Source: Paucibacter sp. DJ2R-2 (GTDB lineage Bacteria; Pseudomonadota; Gammaproteobacteria; Burkholderiales; Burkholderiaceae_C). From it: a stretch of DNA of 64,000 nucleotides. Shown in pieces: positions 55,582-64,000 of this stretch. The position numbers and the translations under genes are program-made. Within the stretch, counting starts at the first letter, position 1; each line of letters starts with the position of its first letter. The notes beneath the pieces are model-generated. The model had not been told where the DNA came from, made no database searches, and saw only the letters and a list, made by a program, of their open reading frames with translations. The DNA is taken from the NCBI RefSeq assembly GCF_025717675.1, contig NZ_JAJIRT010000003.1, forward strand, positions 124,001 to 188,000. The letters run 5' to 3'.

Positions 55582-56439
55582 ATGAAACTACTTCGAGTCG
55601 GCCCGAAGGGCCAAGAGAAACCCGCTTTGCTGGATTCGCAAGGAAAGCTTCGCGATTTGTCCGGCGTGGTCCCGGATCTCGCTGAGGATGTGCTGCTGCC
55701 TGAGGGCTTGGCTTTCCTGCGCTCGGTGGATCAATCGCTGCTCCCTGAGATCGAGGGCGTCCTTGGGAGTGACATTCGTGTGGGGCCTTGTGTGGCGCGC
55801 GTGGGCAAGTTCATTTGCATTGGCTTGAATTACGCTGATCACGCTGCTGAGTCTGGCATGCCAGTCCCTTCGGAGCCGGTCGTATTTGGCAAGTGGACAA
55901 GCGCCATCGTCGGGCCGAACGATCCGGTTGAGATCCCTCGTGGCTCGGTGAAGACCGACTGGGAGGTGGAGTTGGGTGTGGTGATCGGCCGTGAAGGTCG
56001 CTACATCAAAGAGGAAGATGCGCTGTCGCACGTGGCCGGCTATTGCGTGATCAACGATGTCTCCGAGCGCGAGTTCCAGCTGGAGCGCGGTACGCAGTGG
56101 GACAAAGGCAAGGGCTGCGACACCTTCGGTCCCATCGGCCCGTGGCTGGTGACTGCTGACGAGGTTCCGGACCCTCAGAACCTCGACCTTTGGCTCGAAG
56201 TGGATGGGCGCCGCTACCAGACCGGCAACACGCGCACCATGGTGTTTGGTGTCGCGTATCTGGTGAGTTATCTCAGCCGCTTCATGAGCCTGCAACCAGG
56301 CGACATCATTTCCACAGGAACGCCTCCAGGCGTCGGCCTCGGTCAAAAGCCGACGCCTGTCTACCTTCGCGCTGGACAAACCATCCATTTGGGCATCCAG
56401 GGCCTGGGTGAGCAGCGTCAGACGACCGTACAGGCCTGA
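55582..56439 (+). CDS. FAH-family hydrolase, probable 2,4-diketo-3-deoxy-L-fuconate hydrolase
   Basis: A 285-residue fumarylacetoacetate-hydrolase-fold enzyme. The opening has a small N-terminal domain; CIGLNYADHAAESG, the metal pair in DWEVELGVVIGR and FTRD-equivalent INDVSEREFQ are present, with TGTPPGVG near the end. In this operon it is expected to cleave 2,4-diketo-3-deoxy-L-fuconate to pyruvate and L-lactate, completing the pathway; family relatives act as ureidoglycolate lyase or homoprotocatechuate enzymes, so the assignment rests on context. It starts 25 bp after the lactonase. Confidence 0.87.
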   Translation: MKLLRVGPKGQEKPALLDSQGKLRDLSGVVPDLAEDVLLPEGLAFLRSVDQSLLPEIEGVLGSDIRVGPCVARVGKFICIGLNYADHAAESGMPVPSEPVVFGKWTSAIVGPNDPVEIPRGSVKTDWEVELGVVIGREGRYIKEEDALSHVAGYCVINDVSEREFQLERGTQWDKGKGCDTFGPIGPWLVTADEVPDPQNLDLWLEVDGRRYQTGNTRTMVFGVAYLVSYLSRFMSLQPGDIISTGTPPGVGLGQKPTPVYLRAGQTIHLGIQGLGEQRQTTVQA

Positions 56440-56479
56440 GTTCCGCCAGCCTTCTATTTCACAAAGTTAGCCCAACACC

Positions 56480-58565
<2,086 letters not shown>

Positions 58566-58647
58566 GTTGCTGCTTCCTGACTAGTGAGAGTGGTGATGTC
58601 CGCACGACAGTGGGACTCTGTGTTCTCTTCGTTTGAGGGGCAGTGAT

Positions 58648-59445
58648 ATGACCGCGCGTTGGAGGCTATTTCTGTTCTGGAGCGCAGGAGCGACTCTTGG
58701 ACTATCTGGCTGGTTGTTCTGGCCGGTTGATCCCTTAGGGGCCATGCCGCATGTTCTTGTTGGCACAAGGGATGCTGAAGGCGAACTGGAAGTTTCTCCT
58801 GTGCGACCGGCGCCTTCGCGGACGCAGGTCATTGAGCCGCCTGACCGCGCAGACCGAGATCTTCTCGGGGTTGGCTCGGAGGGCTTTGGCCCCCATATAG
58901 AAGCCGTACTGAACCGCGGAACCCCACGACAGGCTCAGTGGCTGTTGGAGCAATTGATGAATTGTCTTCCTGCAAATCCGATAAGTCGTACACAGCCAGC
59001 TGTGGCTTGCGTTGGTGTGGATTCGGGGCGGTTGAAGCAAGCAGATGAGCTCGCGCAAAAGGCGATCAAATCTGAGCTACTCGGTTCCGCGCCAGTCTTC
59101 GCACAGTGGGTTATTCAGCGGCATCCCTCCAGTGCCAGCTGGCGCGAAGCCGCGCGCAGCGCGCTGAACGAAAGCGTCAGCCGAGGTGATGGAAATGCTC
59201 TGCGGTTTGTGGCGGAGCAGGGCGGGGCTGTTGGGTTCTCTGCTGTTGAGCGCCACGCGCATGGTGTGGTCTTCGAGGCGCATTGGGGACGTGGACCATA
59301 CAGAGACCCTAGTCTTCTTGATCCTCGGCCGCTGTATTCCGTGCATCAAAAGGCCGCGGCCGTTTTGAGTGAAACGGATAGTGCGCAGGTCCAAGCCATC
59401 GCATGGGGGCTCAGCAGGCAGTTTCCTCGTCGAGAGGATAGCTAG
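58648..59445 (+). CDS. Unidentified membrane-anchored protein
   Basis: A 265-residue protein starting at ATG 58648 (GAGGGGCAG site; an upstream in-frame start is less well placed). A hydrophobic segment at about 8-27 (LFLFWSAGATLGLSGWLFW) should anchor it in the inner membrane, leaving a periplasmic region with PPDRADRD and an Ala-rich helical repeat-like region. No family recognised. It is 83 bp past the fucose dehydrogenase but does not look metabolic and may be independently transcribed. Base composition is like its neighbours. A fragment of an IS3 element follows. Confidence 0.7.
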   Translation: MTARWRLFLFWSAGATLGLSGWLFWPVDPLGAMPHVLVGTRDAEGELEVSPVRPAPSRTQVIEPPDRADRDLLGVGSEGFGPHIEAVLNRGTPRQAQWLLEQLMNCLPANPISRTQPAVACVGVDSGRLKQADELAQKAIKSELLGSAPVFAQWVIQRHPSSASWREAARSALNESVSRGDGNALRFVAEQGGAVGFSAVERHAHGVVFEAHWGRGPYRDPSLLDPRPLYSVHQKAAAVLSETDSAQVQAIAWGLSRQFPRREDS

Positions 59446-59730
59446 GTGCAAACGGGCTGAATGGCTTCTGGATTCCCGTAGGTCGTTTGTTCTAGGTCTG
59501 GCGCTATGGAATGCCTTGACTTGCGAATTGAGGGCTGCTTCCCTTTGCATGGGCATTCATTCCCTCGTCGCGAATTCCACAGATGCTTTAGTTTTCCCTG
59601 GGCGTCGCGGTGAGCCAAAACGGTCTTGTCGAACTCGCAATCGTCTCGGCCAGAGGCCTGTATGCGTTTGGACATCCCATCTTGAATTGAGCCATCGCGA
59701 ATGGATGGATCGTGTCCACGCAAAACTGAA
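59446..59730. other. 285-bp interval before IS3 scar
   Basis: No supported gene; short overlapping frames only. Confidence 0.5.
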
Positions 59731-60229
59731 CTGACCCCGTGAAGTTGGACGGGTGGTGGGCTAGTTCGTGGCGACGCGTTGACGAAATTCGGTGGGGCTC
59801 AGTCCGTTCAATTTCAGCCTTATTCGGTCCTGGTTGTAGTAGCGGATATAGCCCCTCAGGCCGATCTCCAGTTCGTCCACACTGGCGAATTTGTGGAGAT
59901 GAAATACTCCGATTTCAACGTCCCGAAGAAGCTCTCTTTCGCAGCATTGTCCAAGCCAATTTCCTTTCGAGACATGCGTTGCGTGATGGAATGTTCGCGG
60001 AGGCTTTGCCGGTACTTGTCCATCTGATACTGCCAGCTTTTGTGGGAATGCAGAATCGGGCGGTCATCTGGTCCGTGGCGAGAGAACGCCCTGCTGAGCA
60101 TCCTGCCGATCATTTTGAAGAGCGGCCGCCTTGCGGTCGTATACGCACGTATCTCGCCGCTGAATAAGTCCATTACGGGGGGCAGGTAAAGCTTCTGCCG
60201 GCTGACCTTGAACTCAGTAACGTCGGTCA
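59731..60229 (-). mobile_element. IS3-family transposase remnant (OrfB 3' end)
   Basis: The minus strand encodes the C-terminal part of an IS3 OrfB transposase: LLTDVTEFKVSRQKLYLPPV, then MDLFSGEIRAYTTARRPLFK and MSRKEIGLDNAAKESFFGTL (with the catalytic Glu). After SEYF a 1-bp deletion shifts frame; the other frame continues SVDELEIGLRGYIRYYNQDR to VATN and TAG at 59761-59763. The presumed element end CTGACCCCGTGAAGTTGGAC lies at 59731-59750. The first catalytic Asp and OrfA are missing. It ends abruptly against an IS66 piece, so the element is dead. Confidence 0.85.
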
Positions 60230-60376
60230 GCAGCCGTCATGAGCCTGAGCCAGTCAGCCAAGCTCAATGGGCGGGAGCCCAGGGCCTTCCTGAAGGGCGT
60301 GCTGAATATGCTGCTGGCTAAACCAGCCAGTCGCATTGCGGAATTGGTGTCGCACCGATGGACGCAATCGGCATAG
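60230..60376 (+). mobile_element. IS66-family transposase (TnpC) 3' remnant
   Basis: Forty-eight codons to TAG 60374-60376 read AAVMSLSQSAKLNGREP, then LKGVLNMLLAKPASRIAELV and SHRW, the characteristic C-terminus of IS66 TnpC (the usual wording is MSLVQSAKLNGHDPYAYL...PASRIEELLPHRW). It is joined directly to the IS3 remnant in opposite orientation. No other IS66 gene is present. Confidence 0.82.
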
Positions 60377-61682
60377 ACCAAAGTCCGCTTAGGCCGTCAG
60401 CCAGGCAAGGTGAGTTGGCGGGACGTATACAACGCGCTCCTGTAATTGCCGGCTTTGCTGCGGACGGATAGCTCGACTCAGACTCTTGCCAAGAGTCTGA
60501 TATAGCGAATGCTGAGTCCATGAAAGCACCTGTAGGTCGAGGAGTCTTGAATCAGTCCAAGTCGCACGCGTAGGTTGATGCGCATGTGCCCAGCGATGCG
60601 TCGGTGTGCGTACTGAGTTCCGCCTCCATTCCCGGCACACCTTACCTTGGAAGCATGCAACGCTCCAGAGATACGTCACTGGCCTAAGTCATTGACCTCT
60701 TGATGGTCGTCCGTTGAAGAGGGTACGTTCCCACGGTCTCCTCCTGATCGGCCAGCAGCTGGGACACCGTCGAACTTCAGAGGTCGAGCATTTCATTTGA
60801 GCGTACGAAGCTGCCCTCCTTGATCGCGCGCTCAAATGGCTGCTTATGTCCAAATCATTCCAGCCTCAAAGATTGCATTGGGTTGTAAATTCGCGTAATC
60901 TAGAGTCATTGATGAATCTTTTGTTCGTGAAATTCGGTGCAGGGAACATCGTGTCAAGCATGCAAATCATGACAGTCACCGCAGTCACCGCAGTCGACGC
61001 GGGCGGGGCCGGATTGCTCTTCGCCAAGCAATCTAGACGTGCTGACTATCGAGGGAATCAAACCATCTACGTTTCATCTGGACCGGTTCAAGGCTTTGGC
61101 ATTTGTTCAGGTGTACATGTCATGTCGACTGCCGGCGTGGCCTTCGGTGCAGACGTCAGTCTGTCGCTGACAGAGGCGTCGCAACTTCGACTGAAGGTCT
61201 CACGCAGCGCCTTATCACTGCGGTGTGCGTCATCGACGTTCAGCGCAGGTGGGAAATCGGTTCCCATGAGAGGCCCGCCCTGATAGCTCTCACGCTCGGA
61301 CCTGTTGTCGGCATGACCAATATGTGTGTCCTGATTGTGCCGAACGTCGATCTGGGTGTTCGGTGGGCGATGGCTGACATTTCTTGCGGTTGCGTAGTCT
61401 CCCTGCCCCACTGAGTCGGGTTGTCGCGTTAGTTCGGCCCGGGCGCCCTTGGCAAATTTGTGTCAATGGGGCTATTTCGCCCTAACGGGTCCAGTTCTTG
61501 GATTTTGCTGTCAGTCGCTTGCTGGGAATGCGTCCCTAAGGCGTGGTTCGAGTTGCATCACCTATTGATCTCAGTTGATGCAGCCTTGTGCTGAGGCCTA
61601 AGTTGAGCAGCGATTGCTTTCATGACCCGCCATCTTCAAAGGCCTCTGGTTTATCCGCCCACTATTGAAAGAAAAGAAGACC
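60377..61682. other. 1.3-kb interval, probably decayed insertion-sequence and spacer DNA
   Basis: Opposing frames at 60389-60679 (minus), 60846-61283 (plus) and 61088-61411 (minus) give no recognisable domain. A short tandem repeat (CACCGCAGT twice, near 60975-60995) and odd composition suggest debris from insertions. The last 100 bp should carry the promoter of the PstS-like gene. Confidence 0.4.
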
Positions 61683-62435
61683 ATGAGTAAGACGTTCAAA
61701 CTTTTTGGCAGCTTGCTGGCTGCTGCAAACCTTGTTGGCACTGCCGTAGCTGACACGGTAAAAATGACCGGGGCCACAACGGTACTTAACGTGGTGATCT
61801 CGCCGGCAAAGCCGGCGGTCGAGAAGAGCACCGGGCACACGCTAGCCATCATCGGCTCGGGCACAGGCAAAGGTCTCGCTGATTTGGTTGAGGGCGCTAG
61901 CGACATCGCCATGGTGTCGGAGCCGATGGAAATTGCTATCGAGGCGGCGGCTGCAGCTGGCAAAAAGGTCGATCCCAAGACGATCCAGTTCTTCGAGCTG
62001 AAGAAAGACGAAATTGTGTTTGTCGTGCATCCGTCCAACCCTGTGGGCAAACTTACTTGGGAACAGATTCGTGACATCCATACCGGCAAGATCACCAATT
62101 GGAAGGGTGTCGGCGGCAAGGACCTGCCAATTGTTGTCTACAGCGACGCCATTACCGGTGGCACGCGTGCGATGGTGAAGAAGATCGTGATGGGAGGTGT
62201 TGAGTACGGATCGACCGTGAAGGCGCAGACCAGTGTCAAGCGCGCAGCTGAAATGGTCGGTGCCGATGAGGCCGGCATCACCGGCGTAGGCAAAGGTTTT
62301 GTCGATTTGTCCAAGAACAAGACGCTCGATACGAAGAAGCTTGAACGCCCGCTCGCTTTGGCAACGATGGGTGCGCCCAAGCCTCCTGCCAAGGCTGTGA
62401 TTGATGCTTTCATCAAGGAAGCCAAGTCGCAATGA
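61683..62435 (+). CDS. PstS-like phosphate-type periplasmic binding protein
   Basis: A 250-residue exported protein from ATG 61683 (AAAGAAAAGAAG upstream). The signal peptide ends GTAVADT; the mature part opens VKMTGATTVLNVVISP, the phosphate-binding-family opening, and contains IGSGTGKGLADLVEGASDIAMVSEP, with the SGTG and D/S anion-binding positions of PstS-like proteins. Later DITGGTRAMVKKIV-type residues provide more ligand contacts. No pstCAB genes follow; instead an MCP starts 55 bp downstream. The pair suggests binding-protein-mediated chemotaxis to phosphate or another oxyanion. Confidence 0.8.
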   Translation: MSKTFKLFGSLLAAANLVGTAVADTVKMTGATTVLNVVISPAKPAVEKSTGHTLAIIGSGTGKGLADLVEGASDIAMVSEPMEIAIEAAAAAGKKVDPKTIQFFELKKDEIVFVVHPSNPVGKLTWEQIRDIHTGKITNWKGVGGKDLPIVVYSDAITGGTRAMVKKIVMGGVEYGSTVKAQTSVKRAAEMVGADEAGITGVGKGFVDLSKNKTLDTKKLERPLALATMGAPKPPAKAVIDAFIKEAKSQ

Positions 62436-62490
62436 TGCGGCGCAATGTCTTCAGTCGTCGCACTACTCACAACAAAAGTAGCCTTTTCCT

Positions 62491-64000
62491 ATGAATCAAC
62501 TCGGCCTACGTAATGCTGGCATCGGTGTGCGGCTTGGTGGCGCGTTCGGCGCTCTGACACTGTTGTTGTTGGGCAGCGTGATCTTTGGTGTCACGCGCCT
62601 GGCCGCACTCAATCTCACAGTGGCATCACTTACTCGGCAGGCGCAAGTGGAACAGCTATCTGCGACGATGATCTCAATGGCGCACGAGACTTCGAGTGCA
62701 CTTGGCCGCGCCGTGATGGCTGATGAAATGGATTTGATCCAGTCCAGTCTCAAGGAAGTCGACAAACTACACGGCGAAATCGACAGGAAACAGGAGTTTC
62801 TGACTCGGGTCGTAAGCAGCGACGATACCCGTTTGCTGTTGAAGGCTGCGGAGGAAGCCGAGGCGGCATATCGAAGCAACCTGGACAAGGTGGCTGCTGC
62901 AATCAAGGGGGGGGACACCGACGCCGCGCGAATAGCGCTCAATGAAAAGTCGCTTCGCAGCGCACAGTCGAGCTATTTGGCTGCACTGTCAGAGCTCGTA
63001 GAGAGGGAAGGTAGGGCTATGGACGCCGCCAAGACTCAAGCGGATTACGCTTATGCAGAGAGTCGAAGCCTTCTGCTTTTCGCTGCTTTGTTTGCTGGCG
63101 TTTTGGCTGTTGTTCTAGCCATCTGGATCACTCGCGGACTGACTCGTCCCGCGGCGGAAGCTGTTGCAGTGGCAGCCCGCATTGCTGGTGGTGACTTGAC
63201 CCAGGATGCGAGCTCGGACAGAAACGATGAAATGGGCAAGATTCTCAATGCGATGCAAGTGATGCAAGAGTCATTGCGCGCCTTGGTAGGGGGTGTTCGC
63301 AGTACCAGTCACAGTATCGCGACGGCCAGTGCTGAAATCGCAGACGGAAACCTGGACTTGAGCCAGCGTACCGAGCAACAGGCATCGGCCCTAGAGGAAA
63401 CCGCTGCATCGATGGAGCAGCTGGGCGCAACAGTCAAGCAAAACGCTGACAACGCTCAGCACGCCAACAAATTGGCGCAAGGCGCCTCGGAAGTAGCCAT
63501 GAAAGGTGGCGCAGTTGTACGAGAGGTCGTTGAGATGATGCGGGGTATCAACGACAGCAGCAAGAAGATCGTCGACATCATCAGTGTCATTGATGGCATC
63601 GCATTCCAGACCAACATCCTTGCATTGAATGCTGCCGTTGAAGCGGCCCGCGCCGGCGAACAAGGCCGAGGCTTCGCAGTCGTGGCCAGCGAGGTGCGCA
63701 GCCTTGCGCAACGCTCGGCTGCTGCGGCCAAGGAGATCAAGACTCTTATCGGAGCCAGTGTCGAGAGCGTCGAGCAAGGGGCATCGTTGGCGGATCAGGC
63801 TGGTGCGACGATGGTGGAGATTGTGACTTCAACCAAGCGCGTGTCAGACATTGTCGGAGAGATCAGCAGAGCGAGTATGGAGCAAAGCGCTGGCGTGGTG
63901 CAGGTGGGAGAGGCGGTCAGCCAGATGGACCAGGCCACGCAGCAGAATGCCGCCCTGGTGGAAGAGAGTTCCGCCGCAACTGAAAGCCTAAAGGTTCAGG
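62491..64000 (+). CDS. Methyl-accepting chemotaxis protein (3' end outside window)
   Basis: An MCP open to the window edge (503 codons visible). ATG 62491 begins [17 protein letters not shown]1 is at about 17-38, a four-helix-type periplasmic region follows, TM2 is at about 193-215, and HAMP to about 268. The signalling domain has [20 protein letters not shown] methylation helices and the tip [18 protein letters not shown]. Only the last few residues appear missing. The 55-bp gap to the PstS-like gene suggests co-transcription. It has a Tar-like domain of about 150 residues, large enough to contact a binding protein. Confidence 0.95.
   Translation, partial: MNQLGLRNAGIGVRLGGAFGALTLLLLGSVIFGVTRLAALNLTVASLTRQAQVEQLSATMISMAHETSSALGRAVMADEMDLIQSSLKEVDKLHGEIDRKQEFLTRVVSSDDTRLLLKAAEEAEAAYRSNLDKVAAAIKGGDTDAARIALNEKSLRSAQSSYLAALSELVEREGRAMDAAKTQADYAYAESRSLLLFAALFAGVLAVVLAIWITRGLTRPAAEAVAVAARIAGGDLTQDASSDRNDEMGKILNAMQVMQESLRALVGGVRSTSHSIATASAEIADGNLDLSQRTEQQASALEETAASMEQLGATVKQNADNAQHANKLAQGASEVAMKGGAVVREVVEMMRGINDSSKKIVDIISVIDGIAFQTNILALNAAVEAARAGEQGRGFAVVASEVRSLAQRSAAAAKEIKTLIGASVESVEQGASLADQAGATMVEIVTSTKRVSDIVGEISRASMEQSAGVVQVGEAVSQMDQATQQNAALVEESSAATESLKVQ

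Noticed and set aside
60975-60998. Short tandem CACCGCAGT repeat considered as a CRISPR or satellite
   Set aside because: Only about two units without spacers, so neither a CRISPR array nor a meaningful satellite.
60846-61283. 145-codon frame after the IS66 remnant
   Set aside because: Val/Ser-rich without family features and opposed by another frame; probably spacer or decayed DNA.

Overview
The window looks like a chromosomal segment of a high-GC, free-living, motile betaproteobacterium, most likely Burkholderiales near the Roseateles/Paucibacter/Pelomonas group. This placement is an inference from codon use, several methyl-accepting chemotaxis proteins (MCPs), TonB-dependent and porin-type outer-membrane proteins, a GH46 chitosanase and oxidative L-fucose catabolism. 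No rRNA, tRNA, CRISPR array or replication origin was seen.

Layout. 1-4714: the tail of an unknown gene, a GH46 chitosanase lipoprotein, and katG. 4715-10504: SCO1-like protein, short PstS-like protein and coiled-coil porin (minus strand), a fossil region of fused MCP and porin fragments, and an MCP. 10505-13836: a His-Xaa-Ser (HXS) cluster, hxsB-hxsC-hxsA, with a 36-codon ORF where hxsD might be expected. 14413-15960: a second MCP. 17402-20569: a tightly coupled operon of ECF sigma factor, zinc-finger anti-sigma factor, S8 protease and TorF-like barrel. 20672-34480: a monohaem lipoprotein and a cytochrome-beta-barrel fusion, followed by a modification and glycosylation cluster. That cluster has three radical SAM enzymes (two with upstream domains of the B12-binding type), two methyltransferases, an amidohydrolase, two GT4 glycosyltransferases, a flippase, an NTP_transf_5 protein and an HPr-kinase-like protein. 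35091-37203: a periplasmic solute-binding protein and a membrane diguanylate cyclase. 38067-45628: a sugar-uptake locus (TonB receptor, GH116-like glycosidase, GPH symporter, IclR regulator). 46083-47851: a two-gene CBASS anti-phage system with a Cap15-type effector and a CD-NTase. 48132-49151: an AT-richer aldo/keto reductase. 49661-58565: pyruvate carboxylase and a full non-phosphorylating L-fucose pathway (mutarotase, two SDR dehydrogenases, lactonase, dehydratase, FAH-family hydrolase) around a divergent promoter region with repeated palindromes. 58648-61682: an unknown membrane-anchored protein and IS3/IS66 scars. 61683-64000: a PstS-like binding protein directly upstream of a third MCP, cut by the window end.

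How the parts fit. The TonB receptor, glycosidase and symporter would bring in and break down a plant or algal glycoside. The fucose enzymes convert L-fucose to pyruvate and lactate, and pyruvate carboxylase next to fucU could replenish oxaloacetate. The sigma/anti-sigma/protease operon looks like an envelope signalling unit. The 21-34 kb cluster is the best candidate for an undescribed pathway: its enzymes suggest a radically modified, methylated and glycosylated product flipped across the membrane, but no precursor peptide or committed enzyme of a known class was found. The HXS cluster, CBASS pair and palindromes are separate points of interest.
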